From Albula goreensis (Eukaryota; Chordata; Actinopteri; Albuliformes; Albulidae): a stretch of DNA of 64,000 bases. Under the pieces are notes generated by a model. That model worked only from the letters and a program-made list of their open reading frames with translations. It had not been told where the DNA came from and made no database searches. The stretch's first letter is position 1; each line of letters begins with the position of its first letter. A program made the position numbers and the translations under genes. The DNA lies in contig CM040747.1 of assembly GCA_022829145.1 (NCBI GenBank), positions 30,158,936 through 30,222,935 of the forward strand. Direction: 5' to 3'. This document shows positions 1 to 11,114 of the stretch, piece after piece.

Positions 1-876
1 AAGAACTCAGAAGGCCATTGAATTCACGACAGTGCATTAGCAAACGGTGTAAATGAATACAGAGGGCCACTTCAGGCATGTTGCTCACATCAATGAAAGA
101 TGAGTAAGATGGCAATCTGCAAATAGCTCATCAACTGAGCAATAGTTGGAGGGACTTCTTTCTCCTTCATATGACCTTGCCTGTAAGATTAGACTTGGAT
201 ATCCCATGCTGAGATTCTGAATGACAGAAACTGTAGACACTGTGGCCCTCGAGGCATTGGTTGTTTTGATCCTGGTTGGACTTCCTTTTCTTAACGTGCT
301 TTTTTAAATACAGAAGATATCCACCACAGGCAGCTGCGCATGCTTTATCAGCACTGAATAACCCAGAACTGGCATATCTGCGTGGCCTTATCGTTCACAC
401 CAGGCCATGTTTTCAGCAGTTAAAAGTGCCTCACCACAAACTGTGTGCCTACAGTACTTAGAGGGCAAAGCAGAAGATTCGAGCTAAATAAACATTAAAG
501 GACTTTTGATGTACATGCCATGAAAAACTATTGCATTTCCTGATATCTACTTATTGATAATTTTCTTTCTTCTTCCACACTCAGTCTTGAGCCCAATACA
601 TAAGGTTGCTAATAATGTTTAATGTTGTGTTTGACCTAAATTCACTTATCATTCAGTCCTTAGCTTTGACTTAAGAGAATATGGAAATGTAACATTTTTC
701 TTCATAGACAGTCCAGCCATCACCAAAAGTAACTTCACAAATGGTCTTTAACTCCTCAAGAATATGTTGTTGACATTGTAAAAAATGTAAACTTGGTGTA
801 TGGTATCTTTCTACATAGAAGTGTAGGATAATTCTTCCATCAAGTCTGATGTGCACCATTTTCTTTGCACTTGTAG
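1..876 (+). other. ahctf1 intron (window start)
   Basis: Intronic sequence upstream of the first recognisable exon. The 3' splice site is a pyrimidine-rich run ending ttgcacttgtag at 876. I see no repeat family or RNA gene. A short open frame at 276-461 is exon-like only at its left edge and lacks a donor. Confidence 0.5.
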
Positions 877-1010
877 TGAGTTCTCCTTTGACGCCAGAGA
901 AGAGGAGGAGCCTCCACCTCCGCCTGCTGCACCCGCCCCCCCAGCATTAACCACGCAGAAGTCCGTGACCTCTGTGTCGTCTGGAGGCGCGACCACCACC
1001 GATTCCCACT
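877..1010 (+). CDS. ahctf1: ahctf1 exon a (first in window)
   Basis: Opens after ttgtag and closes before gtgagc. The frame reads EFSFDAREEEEPPPPPAAPA and continues through a Ser/Thr-rich stretch to TTTDSH, leaving one base that joins the next exon as a Ser codon. The acidic run followed by a polyproline run marks it as disordered linker. It enters in phase 2, so another coding exon must lie to the left of the window. Confidence 0.68.
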
Positions 1011-4000
1011 GTGAGCATGTCCTTTCTCAACGTCACGCTTACCGCATGTTTTACTCCATGTCAATACAAAAACACAAAACCTTCAGTAAAAGGCTTTTCA
1101 ATGGTAGTCCTTGACAACCACTTCATCTGCAGTTGTTTGCTTCAACCACACACTCCACCACTAGATTAAATTAGTTAAACCTCTTGTACCAAGGAGACAC
1201 ACTACACCATCCCATTTCACTAATAGGATTATCTTCTTCGTTCCAGGAGGTGTACTAATTTAATCTTGTGGTGGCGTGTTTGTGATTGAAACAAATACCT
1301 GCGGACAGTGTGTCCCTTGAGACCAAGTGATGAATAGGTCTACTACAGTCTTGGGTTGCAGCTGCTTCTCAGCAAGCTCTATCTGAGAGGAGCAATTTGT
1401 ATTTATTGCCTCTTGGAAACCTGTGCAAGATTGTTTCATGCAACTTTCAACCAAACCAGCTTGGTTTTTTTGTACGTTCATCTGTGAAAATGCTTTTTCA
1501 CTTTTTTTTCTGTAGATAGGCATATAGACCAGTGGTTCTTCAGAGCTGAATTATGTGGTTCAGAACTAAATGTATCAGTCAAAGTGGACTTATTTATTCT
1601 TAACTCTCCTCATTTGGTTTTCTTTGGTCTGAACTGGAAGGGCTGGTGTTGGTTCAGCCTTTTGCTGTAGCTCAGCTCTGAAACTGCTTATTCAGTCAAA
1701 ATGTGGACTGGAAACCCTGGCCTAGTGCCATTATGCATACCTATGTACCAGTTAGAACACATATAGTTGTTACGATTTTGGAGAAGTGTTCCAAGCCACA
1801 AATACATAGTATAATTCCTGTATGTGTGTTTATGCACTCTATGCGACTAAATGTGTCAAATTAATGAATGAATGCACGTTATTTCAAAGAGGTCATTGCA
1901 GCAAATCATCTTTAATCTATTCAACCACTGGTGAAATAATGGATAAATTTGTGTACAAATGTGCCTAACTTATCAGTAGCAAGGTTTTAAGTAACCTCAA
2001 TTCCACTGGCTGCTCTAAGATGAGACTGACAGTGAAGGATAGCGGTCTCACAGAACCTTCCCCTCTTCCCCACAGCTGTTGTGAGCTTGAACGACAGCGA
2101 GGACCTCTCAAGGGCCAGCTCAGAGGAAGAAGACTCTATTGGTGCTGAAGAGGAGGAAGAGGAAGACTCGGAGAGTGAGGTGGAGATCATCGAGGAGGTA
2201 CAAGGCAATGGGGGCCAGCGTCGTCTCCCCGAGGCCGCACTATTCATGCAGGACTCCCCCGTTCTTACAACGTACCTCGACGAGCAAGCCGCCGCTGCTG
2301 CCGTCCTGTCACTGGTGACCTCCAACATGCACGAAGAGGTGACTGCACCCACTCTTTTTATTTTTCTTATTCAACAGAACCTAAAGTGCAGGTGTCCCAG
2401 ATTGAGCTGTTTATTTGATATCCATTTCCATATTTTAGATTATGCCTTATTTTTGTGGAATTTGATTGTGGAATTGTATGTTACAGAATGATATTTATAT
2501 TCAACTGAGTGCTTTGATTTGGCCAGACAGGATTAGGTCAGTTCCCAGAATTTTCATTGAAGTTAAATTAAGTAATAGTGTGATTGCTGGCATATCATGC
2601 ACATTATTTCCAGATTTTCCATGTGTGTGATAGGCTGCTATCCAGTCCTTGAAGGTCGCATTGCATTAAGTCTTTGTGTGAATTATGAATGCAGGCCCTG
2701 GAGGAACAGGAGGAGAGAGAGGGAGTGGTGATGGTGGATCTGGAGGCAGAGGATGCAGAGGATGAAGATGGCAACGATGGAGTGCGCTACACAGATCTGA
2801 AGCCCTCCGACACGCTGATCTGCCCTCTGGACCTCGACAGCGCGCAGCAGCTGGTGGAGGCTGGCTGCCACACCGAAACGGACGCCCCCGCAGGGTTCAC
2901 CTTGATGCTGGAGACGGAGGAACTGGAGAACGGGCTAGCCCAGCCCCTGGAGAACTCCAACTCCCATGGGCCCCTGCTCATTATGCAGCTCCCCCAGGGT
3001 ACAGATGGGAAGGTGGATGGCCAAGAGGTCATCTGCTTTGATGCTTGTGAGGGCCTGACGTCGCTTCCAGTTCAACCCCAGAGCCTCGCCAGCGCCCAGA
3101 CGTCTGGAGAATTGATCACTGCAGACCAGGAAGACAGGGAGTCAGTGCCAGGTGTTTTCCTGGGCAATCAAGAGCTGGATAATTGTGATGGAACTCAGAT
3201 GTTAGAGGAGCAATTGATTGAGAATGAAGAACCAGCTACATCAACCAAAAATTCAAAACCAGACACGACTGAGACGAGTAAAGTCATAGGGAAAGAGGGA
3301 GATCCTGCCCCCTCTGCTGAAGCAGGAGCAGTTTGCCAAGGTGAAAATGCGGAGCCAGCTCAACCAGTGGAGGTGGAGGGGTCAGAGCCTGTGGTGAAAG
3401 AGGCGGAGCCTACCTCAGAGTCAGAGCTTACCAATGAGGTCGAGGAGGCGGAGCCTGTCCCAGCAGTCGACGAGGCAGAGCCTGTCCCAGCACTGGAAGA
3501 GGCGGAGCCTGTCCCTGCAGTCGAGGAGCCGGAGCCTGTCCCAGCAGTCGAGGAGGCGGAGCCTGTCCCAGCAGTCGAGGAGGCGGAGCCTGTCCCAGCA
3601 ATCGAAGAGGAGGAGCCTGTCCCAGCAATCGAAGAGGAGGAGCCTGTCCCAGCAATCGAAGAGGAGGAGCCTGTCCCAGCAATCGAAGAGGAGGAGCCTG
3701 TCCCAGCAGTCGAGGAGGCGGAGCCTGTTCCAGCAATCGAAGAGGAGGAGCCTGTGCCAGTAGTCGACGAGGCGGAGCCTGTTCCAGCAATCGAAGAGGA
3801 GGAGCCAGTCCCAGCAATCGAAGAGGCGGAGCCTGTCCCAGCACTGGAAGACGCACCTCTCCCAGTAGTTGAGGAAGCGGAGCCTGTCACAGCAATCGAC
3901 GAGGCAGAGCCTGTTCCACTAGTCAACGAGGTGGAGCCTGTTCCACTAGTCGACGAGGTGGAGCCTGTCCCAGCACTGGAAGAGGCGGAGCCTGTCCCTG

Positions 4001-7000
4001 CAGTCAATGAAGCGGAGCCTGTCCCTCCACTGAAAGATGGCGAGACTCCCTCTGTGGATGAAGAGGAGCCCATACCTTCCGCAGAGGCTGAGCCTGTTCT
4101 TGCGGTGGAAGAGGTGGAGGCGGTCTCAGCTGTTGAGGAGGTGGAGCCTGGCCCTGAAACTGAATCGGTCTCTGTAGTGGATGTTCCCCAGGCAACAACA
4201 GTGAAAGTTACGGAAGAGACAGAGCCTGCTGACACAGTGGAGGTTGTAACAAGATCAAAAGGCAGACACACAAAAGACAGGAAGCAAGAACCTCCCTCCG
4301 AACCACGTAGAATGACCAGGCAGAGGAAAACGGTCACCTTCCCTTCGCCTGTCAAGGAAGCCAAAAGCGACTCACAATCCGATGAGGAGAAGCTTCAGAG
4401 TGAGTCTGAAGTGCCTTCAACACCCAGAAGGAGCACCAGGAGTAGTAGGCAAGCACAGGACACCAAACTTCCCCCTACACCCAGGAGGACCCCAAGGAGA
4501 GCAGCAGAGCCCAAGCCTCAAATTGAGGAGGAGGCCACGCCTGAAAGGCCCACCACCGTCGAGTCCCAACCTGAACCCGCCAAACCCCAGACTCCGCAAA
4601 AGACCCCTCCACGAAGGGGCACCCGCAGGACACGAAACTCCCAGCTGACTGAGGACGAAGCCCAAGGCACAGAGGAATCCAGTGAAAATGAGCTGCTGGC
4701 ATCTTTACCTGCAACTCGCACAAGGAGCACGAGAAAGACCAGAGCGGCAGCTGAGATCGCTGATCATGAGGCCTCTCTGGTTCTCCCAGAGGTGAAGGTG
4801 GAAGAGGCGCCCCCCAGCCCAGGCAGGGTGACACGGAAGTCTTCCCGAGGGATCTCTCTTGCTTTGGAGAGTCATCAATCGCCTGCAAAGGAGCCAGAAC
4901 CCGTGACGCCCAAGAGGAGCCGGAGAACAATGACCACGAAGGACAACATGGTGGCAAAGTCCGTGGAGACCCCAACAGATGGTGCCCGACGGTCTACGCG
5001 GAGCCGCCTGTGGAACCACCTGGAGTCCTCACGGAAAGGTGAGGAGTCTGAAGAGAGACTCATTCTGGACACGCCCCTGGAGGTGGAGCCAGGGACGGAG
5101 GTGGCCGACGCCCTGATGGAAAGACTTAAGGATGAGGGGGCCAAGGGTTTGAAGGGTGAAACGACAACGACAGCAAGCGATAGCGGTACGACCATCATCC
5201 GTGCCAGGAGGAGGGGCATACAGGCAGCTCTGGAGCCAGCCCCTTCCCCTCTGCCCTCTATGATCGAGGAGCTGCCACAGGACACACAGGGTGGAAGCCC
5301 GGAGGCCGACGCTCACAGTCACGCACAACCGAAGGCCACCAGAACGACCAGGCAAACTCGAGCCAGCAAGGCCTCGGAGACCGATTCCTCCCCGCCCAGG
5401 GAATACCTCTCTTCGCCACCTCAGACACGGAGGAAGACCAGAGGTATGACCAGTCTCTGCACACGTTAGAGCCGTTTACATACAGGCCTGTAGCAGAGGC
5501 CCTTATCCAGTACTACTTGCACAGCTCACATGCTGATCATTTGTACAGCTGGATATTTAATCCAGACATGCTGGTCAGGTACCTTGCTCCAAGGTACAAT
5601 GGCAATGACTAACCTGGGTATCAAACTGACAGCCATTTCACAAAGCCTGTCAATGGCTGCATACATTTTGAGATTAGACTTTGAGTAAGTAGACAGCTCA
5701 TAGTAGTACCCCTTTAAGTGTTGAAATGCTTCAAAATGCAGTGGACACACATTCCTTCAAGGATTTGAGTGCAAGAGTAAATGTAACAAAAGGTTCATAA
5801 CAAAGGTGATGTGTTACTGTAATATCATTATAGATATTGTTGATGGGGTATCCTTTAACTGTGTCATCTCCAGTGTATATAATGCAGTGAAAATTTTGTA
5901 CAAAGTGGTTTGTATGTGATTTCTGTGGTTTGCAGGTAGGAGAGCCGTTTCCCCTGCGCAGAGTGACACGACCGAGACTCCTGCGGCGGTCTCTGCTCCT
6001 GTCACACGGACACGGCGAGCTGCCGCCTCCAGCTCGTCCAACCCCGTGAATGAAGAGGTGCGTCAGTGGGATGTTAACATTTTATCGGTTAATCTCAATA
6101 AATAACGTAATAATGTTGGCTGTTACATTTTCTTGCTCATCAACTACTTTGACAAATATCAGCACCCAAATGTGAAAAATAATTGACACATCTCTCGCGA
6201 GCTGGGAACACTATGCTACATGCCAGCAATGAAGTGAGCTTAAAAGAATAGCATATGGGAATTGTGTGTGTGTGTGTGCGTGTGCGTGTGTGAGATCTCA
6301 CAGCACACATTATTTAGGCCTAACAGGCTTTACTTCTGCTTTGTTTGCAGCCTGTATTCCTGATTTTTTTTTTTTTTTTTTTGTCTGTGAATCTGTATAG
6401 TGGTTTTTTTTTTTTTTTGTTTTTTTTTTTTTTGCCGTCATGGCCTTCATACACACTATGAATCCATTATCCTGTTAATGATTGCCAGTGCTTGTCTTCA
6501 TAAAACTGCTCTGATATAGGACTACGCAACTCATTTACTGCTTCATATGTTTTTTTACAAAATTAATCTGCATTAATAAGAAATGTCTTTTGTTACTATC
6601 ATTGTGGGAGTTTACCTAGCCTGTAATCCAAATGTCAGTCATCCTCCTTCACACAGATTTCTGTTAGCAAACCTGTCTTTATTTTTTTTAAGTTCTGACC
6701 TTAATGCACAGTGTGAACTTGATTTAAGCTGAGACTTGTTTTCCTTTCTTTCCCACAGGAAAATGATTTGGGAGTTGAAATCACCAAAGAGGACAATGAA
6801 GCTGCCAAACCTAGAAAGAAACGAACTACCAGGTGAGTTTTAGATTTTATATCCTTACCAGGTCAATGAATTATTTCAGACCTCCTGATGAAGGTTACTG
6901 GTAAAGGTTAACTTCCATTGAACAATGGAGGAAAAAAGGGCATTTGTCTCGTTCATTTTGAAAAGCTTCATTCACAGCAGGCCATGAATGTGGCCTGCCA

Positions 7001-7424
7001 AAGTGTAAGCTTTCCCACAATCCCATTGTTTTCTGAAGTAAACCATAATTCTCTCTCTGGATTTGCTGTATGTTAACAAAAAAGTACAATGACACACAAA
7101 ACAATTCACACAAAAATTCTGTTTGAATGCATCATACATTATTCTGAAAGGGGAAGAATGTATAACTTCGATTTACCTGAATCTCCGTATGTTGTAACTC
7201 CCGCGTTCCTCATCTGGTTGTCCAGGACGAAGGCAGCGGCTTCGAGCCCCCCGCCGCCCGTGAAGATCAACCTGCTGTCGCCCATGGCCAGCCCCGCGGA
7301 GCTGGCGCATGGCGTGGACAGGAAGGAGAAGGCCAAAGCCCCCCTGCAGAGGATGAGCCTCCGCAGGAAACGCCTCCTGGACACCATCTTCCCCAAACCC
7401 GTCACCCGCAGGAAGATGTTGTAA
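877..7424 (+). CDS. ahctf1: ahctf1 (ELYS) C-terminal part, six exons, 5' end outside window
   Basis: Spliced coding region joining 877-1010, 2076-2338, 2695-5443, 5936-6057, 6759-6832 and 7226-7424. All introns are GT-AG and the phases agree, giving about 1,179 residues to the stop. ELYS binds AT-rich chromatin after mitosis and recruits the Nup107-160 complex to seed nuclear pores. Its known layout is an N-terminal beta-propeller, a helical domain and a long disordered C-terminal half; only the last part is here. Seen here: acidic serine-rich stretches, a 22-unit nine-residue repeat, an RVxF-type PP1 docking motif (KTVTF, coded at 4327-4341) and many TPRRSTR-like basic segments resembling AT-hooks, ending PVTRRKML. 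The name rests on these traits plus the convergent cnst neighbour, an arrangement I recall for human 1q44. No globular domain is present to prove it. Another large disordered chromatin protein is the alternative. Confidence 0.72.
1011..2075 (+). other. ahctf1 intron
   Basis: AT-rich intron between gtgagc and ccccacag. No gene or repeat recognised. Confidence 0.6.
2076..2338 (+). CDS. ahctf1: ahctf1 exon b, acidic
   Basis: Acceptor ccccacag at 2075 and donor gtgact at 2339. It starts by completing the Ser codon, reads VVSLNDSEDLSRASSEEED, then a Glu/Asp block (EEEEEEDSESEVEIIEEV) and a more ordered-looking segment (FMQDSPVLTTYLDEQAAAAA), and ends in phase 0. The Ser-Glu/Asp clusters look like casein kinase 2 sites. 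This is a prediction. Confidence 0.75.
2339..2694 (+). other. ahctf1 intron (356 bp)
   Basis: Short AT-rich intron between donor gtgact and acceptor gaatgcag. Nothing else seen. Confidence 0.65.
2695..5443 (+). CDS. ahctf1: ahctf1 exon c, 2.7-kb exon with acidic repeat and AT-hook-like motifs
   Basis: This 916-codon exon opens after gaatgcag and closes before gtatga in phase 1. Residues 1-120 are acidic with a few hydrophobic segments (SDTLICPLDLDSAQQLVEAG). Residues 250-446 are 22 tandem units of the type EEAEPVPAV, followed by degenerate units to about 4155. From about 4250 it becomes basic: a KTVTF motif at 4327-4341, then repeated (S/T)PRR-x-TRxSR segments, each an AT-hook-like or minor-groove-binding candidate and a likely proline-directed kinase target. 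The switch from strongly acidic to strongly basic within one exon is notable. An ELYS-type C-terminal chromatin-binding region fits well. Confidence 0.8.
3442..4032 (+). repeat. 27-bp coding minisatellite, 22 units of EEAEPVPAV type
   Basis: Twenty-two tandem units run without a frameshift. Twenty-one are nine residues and one (EDAPLPVV) is eight, totalling 591 bp. The commonest units are EEAEPVPAV, EEEEPVPAI and DEAEPVPAI; four EEEEPVPA units stand in a row at about 3604-3711, which suggests recent local duplication. Degenerate units continue to about 4155. Because the period is a multiple of three, the opposite strand and another + frame are also open here. Confidence 0.95.
4327..4341 (+). 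other. RVxF-type PP1 docking motif (KTVTF) in ahctf1
   Basis: KTVTF fits the [R/K]-x(0,1)-[V/I]-x-[F/W] consensus for protein phosphatase 1 binding and is flanked by basic residues (RQRK) and a following SP. ELYS/MEL-28 is reported to recruit PP1 through such a motif. Use of this exact site is inferred. Confidence 0.55.
5444..5935 (+). other. ahctf1 intron
   Basis: Intron of 492 bp from gtatga to ggtttgcag. The + frame meets a stop at 5467-5469 if unspliced. No other element seen. Confidence 0.6.
5936..6057 (+). CDS. ahctf1: ahctf1 exon d
   Basis: Acceptor ggtttgcag and donor gtgcgt. The 122-nt exon reads RRAVSPAQSDTTETPAAVSA then PVTRTRRAAASSSSNPVNEE, continuing the basic, Ser/Thr-rich composition. 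It begins in phase 1 and ends in phase 0, matching both neighbours. Confidence 0.75.
6058..6758 (+). other. ahctf1 intron with GT and poly-T tracts
   Basis: Contains an imperfect (GT)n at 6263-6292 and two long T runs at about 6365-6382 and 6404-6434. The T runs could be old retroelement tails in antisense or simple slippage. No gene seen. Confidence 0.6.
6759..6832 (+). CDS. ahctf1: ahctf1 exon e
   Basis: A 74-nt exon between tttctttcccacag and gtgagt, both strong splice signals. It reads ENDLGVEITKEDNEAAKPRK followed by KRTT and a split Arg codon. It is a mixed acidic/basic linker ending in phase 2. Confidence 0.78.
6833..7225 (+). other. ahctf1 last intron
   Basis: Intron of 393 bp between gtgagt and ggttgtccag. 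No repeat or RNA gene recognised. Confidence 0.6.
7226..7424 (+). CDS. ahctf1: ahctf1 terminal exon with conserved-looking basic C-terminus
   Basis: Begins after ggttgtccag and ends with TAA at 7422-7424. It reads TKAAASSPPPPVKINLLSPM, then ASPAEL, a charged segment and LLDTIFPKPVTRRKML. The region is GC-rich against its AT-rich surroundings and the C-terminus mixes hydrophobic and basic residues. That is what one expects of a conserved short linear domain at the end of a disordered protein. Confidence 0.78.
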
Positions 7425-7835
7425 CACCACGCCCCCCCAAAAAAAATCCCTATTCACTTAGCGGGAAAAGGCACTCTTAAAAGACTCCACACTCCCAAAA
7501 AACCATCTCACTGGAGGTTCCCATTCTCTAATGAATTTCTTTTGTATCAAGTTTGCTGCCTGCTGTTTTCTATTTAGATACAATGAAAAAAAGGTTTTGA
7601 AATTAATGAACAAATCTAATTTGGGAGAAATTATTTTATATAAATTAATTGTAATGTTTACAGAAAAAAGGACTGGATTGCAGGAAAGGGGGGGGTGGGT
7701 TAAGAGAAGGGTCTGGAATATCCAGAGCAGAGTTGGGGGAGTGTTTTTATTTTATGAGACTTAATACATTTATATATAATGTACATAGTCTTGTAGGAAT
7801 GGTATGAATAAAACTGTACACTTGTGAATGTGTTT
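7425..7835 (+). other. ahctf1 3' UTR
   Basis: From the stop codon to roughly 20 bases past the polyadenylation signal. AT-rich, with a short G run (about 7688-7696). The end point is estimated. Confidence 0.6.
7807..7812 (+). terminator. Polyadenylation signal AATAAA of ahctf1
   Basis: AATAAA 383 bases after the stop codon, followed within 30 bases by a T/GT-rich stretch (gtgaatgtgtttccttcgtc), the usual downstream element. This is the first canonical hexamer after the stop. Confidence 0.65.
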
Positions 7836-9570
7836 CCTTCGTCTATTGTATTTGAGATGTGAGTATTTGGGAGTATTTTTACTAATGAGATTTAAGCCAA
7901 CATTCCTGGCATTGTGTTCTAGGTTGTACGAGTGAACTACAAGGCCACTGTTTTTGCAAGTGAGAAAAAAATGACCAACCATAGAAACGGGTGTGGTTTA
8001 CAGCATTTAGTACACATGCTTGCATGGGTAATGGTTACCTTGGTTACTTGGTCCAGTTTTCTCTTGGAAGAGAGAAATATTGTTTAAGTATATACACTCA
8101 AACTAATATACGTATGCTTCCACTGGCACGTACTACAGCACTTAAAGATGTATGTTGGCATGGTAACCATTATCGCCTCTGCTTGTTGTCCAAGCTTGTC
8201 GCTCTGGACAACAGTATCTGGTAAATCTAAATGTATGTTTCCGCCAAGTGTATAATAATAGTATGCACAACAATAGACTGCTGTAAAACATAACCTTATG
8301 TTGTATGTTAAAAGATGATAAACAAATGCTGATGAAGGTGATATTAGCTGTAGGATTCTGCATTTAGTCTTTAGTCGAGCAATTGATGCAGAGGGTGCCA
8401 GGGTGTCAGATGGTGATTTTTGGTGTTTCCACAATTTGCTAGTAATTGGCTGAATAAAATCAACTGACCTTGTTTCCAAGGTAAAAAAAAGTGTTGCTTG
8501 GTAGGAAAAAAGCCCTTGAGATGATGTTTCTCACCAGTGCTGGAATTTTATACTCTGGTTGTAACTTTTTCGCTTTCCAGCAATACAGAAAACTGTAGGA
8601 TTGTGGGAACTGTTTTTCTACTAGTTCCAGCCAGCCTAACCCTTCACTTATACAAACCTATAGGCACTGTTAGCAGATACCCCTGGGTAAGGTTCAAGTT
8701 TGTTGCAAAAAGACATCACTGATTGCCATACTTTCTGTATGAAATGAGACATTTTTGTCATCCACAAGGGCCAACTAGTCATAACAAAAGGCCTCATTAA
8801 TAATATTCAAAATCAAATACAAGTAAACAAGTGGGTCTTAAATATTTACTGAGGTGAAAATGTCTTCTAAAAAGAACTTGTTCTTGTGTTAAAACTCAGG
8901 CTTTACTGTCATAATTACTGGGGAAAAAAAAAACAGGCGTGTATTCATGAAGCTTCTGCATGGGATTGCTGATCTCAGATCAGTTTTGTGTTAGGTTTGT
9001 AATGGGTAAACTTCCCACTTGGCTAGGGCAATGTTGACCTCCTGAATATTCACATGTAAAATTTTACTTCTTGACAGCTCTCCAGCCCCTTACAAGAGAC
9101 TGTTCGATTGCAAAATTGCTGCCAGCATCCTCCAGGTGGGTGTTACATATTGGGGATGGATTAGGTGTCTACCACTTTCACAAATGAGCACTTTCTTAAT
9201 TTCTCTGCACCTTGGAAATGCATGCCCTCTTGTGGTAGGAAAGGGGAAATACATTCTGTTTCACAGTGTGAGGATTCAGACCACCAGACACATCTTAAGT
9301 CTTTTATGGTTTAGTTATCTTGTTTATAGTCCCTTACAGATAATACAACTTAAGAGCACATGAACACAGTAAAAAAGGAGGTGAGATATTTTTGTCAGTA
9401 AAATGAGATGCACAGTACAGGCATAACATTAAAAAAAAAAAACCAACATAGTAAACCATAAATGTGACTGCATTTTTATGATACACGGTGGTACAGAGCA
9501 TTTTAAAGCAAATACTCTTTAAAATACAAATCCAACATCTGTCATTTAAAAAATAACTTCTGAGTCTGAT
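7836..9570. other. Intergenic spacer between convergent ahctf1 and cnst
   Basis: About 1.7 kb separating the two predicted polyadenylation sites. A second AATAAA on the + strand lies at about 8454. I see no coding exon and no tRNA. A 55-nt AG..GT-bounded block at 9079-9133 looks fortuitous. Confidence 0.5.
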
Positions 9571-9589
9571 GAAATAATATTTATTACAT

Positions 9590-9595
9590 TATCTT
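9590..9595 (-). terminator. Candidate polyadenylation signal of cnst
   Basis: AATAAA on the minus strand (TTTATT on +). It is the first canonical hexamer I find downstream of the cnst stop. An ATTAAA variant lies about 25 bases before it. Confidence 0.45.
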
Positions 9596-11114
9596 CCATT
9601 TTCGGTTAGGTTTTCTTTTAATGAGGAATCTACATAACTGAGCACTTATATATATGTTCTTTCTGAAGTGATTACAATATTAGTTCATCCATTTTTTTTT
9701 TCTTCGGTCAGCTGTGTGATTACCATTTTAAACAACGCATCTGAGAATAAAATCAATTTAGAATAATGAGGATAGCTTGCAGCTCAAGTCGGCAAAATAC
9801 GGGAAGCAATAGACTAAAATCGGCACACAGGATAAAATAAAACATACAGTACCGTAACCACATTAAGCCCCAACAGTATAAGAGAGAAACAAAACGACAT
9901 GCACATTCAATTTAAAAAAGAAAAAAAAAAGCATGTTCGCATTCATACTCTTCCTCCACCCCTGTACGCAAATAAATACTTCAAACATTCTGAAGTGTGT
10001 CGTCTGAACCAGCCAGAGGACACAGGAAATTAAAAAAGAAACTTTATACATCTCCTCTCTCGTTTTATATGTGACCTCCAGCTATCCTACAGATTTCTTT
10101 CCACTTGTGCGAAATGCTGCAGCACTTCTTGTTTTATGGATAATTGAGTGGTGTTTGCTAGTGATGGCAGAGTCAGGCTTCAGAAACCCCTGAATGTGGG
10201 GAGCTACAGCAACCTGTCAACGGGAGTCTTCTTACAGCCAATCAAATGGTAAAAACGGCCGGTTAATCCGTTTGGTACTGGAAGGATATGATAGCTCTGC
10301 CCATTTGTGATGTGTAGAAACCTGATTATACGATCACTAATGTTTAAAGTACCCTGAATACATAGTTTAAAAAGTTGCATCAGTGCATTTCGTATTTCCC
10401 GTTGAGCAAATCATCACGAGCAAGCGATTAAAAACAAAACGAAATACAAAAACAATGACACCTTAAAAATGTTGTTTTCCTACAGTCCGTCATGGCGGAT
10501 GAATCCACCAGAATTTGACGAGTGATCTCAACAAGGACAGTAATCATAATAGCAATAAACATAAAATTAATCACTTTAAAAATCTGACATTTATGCTTGT
10601 GCATTTGGTATCCTCCATCAAATACGACAATGTCACCTTCCAACAAAACCACTATCTACAGCATTACTCTCAATGGTTCCAGACACGAATAAACAGCGTA
10701 TTGCTTTCCAGGGCGTTTATCTGTTAAAACCAAGGTAGTGACAGACCAATGCTACTTTCAGTGTGTACGTAACGGAGTTCCCCTTGACTGGCAATGCCCT
10801 TGTACAGTACACAATGATCACCCTTCTCAAAAAGTAAAGCAAAAAGGACAGTAAAAAGCAGAGTCCATTCATAAAATATAGTTATGAGTGAGTTAAGTCT
10901 TCTGTGCCAGACTGCAGCGTTTGGAATTCAATATTTCATATTTTGCCGTTGAGGGAATCTCGGTGCATATATTCAGCAGTAGTGGCAGTAATCATGGAGG
11001 AATCCAAAATTGCGGCACCAGCAAGTTCAGTAATCGTCACGGTCAGCAGCTCCGTTTTTTTTTTTTTTTGCTGTCATCCGGAGCGGCAGAGGTAGGCCCA
11101 TAGCGCTGTCCTGG

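Noticed and set aside
276-461. Open frame after an aaatacag, reading KYRRYPPQAAAHALSALNNP
   Set aside because: The left edge looks like an acceptor but there is no good GT donor before the stop, and no link in phase to the 877 exon could be made.
3360-4364. 334-codon minus-strand frame and a 109-codon + frame over the ELYS repeat
   Set aside because: Both are side effects of a 27-bp period within a real coding exon.
9079-9133. 55-nt block between ttgacag and gtgggt, downstream of ahctf1
   Set aside because: It lies past the predicted polyadenylation site, has no partner exon and shows no recognisable protein sequence.
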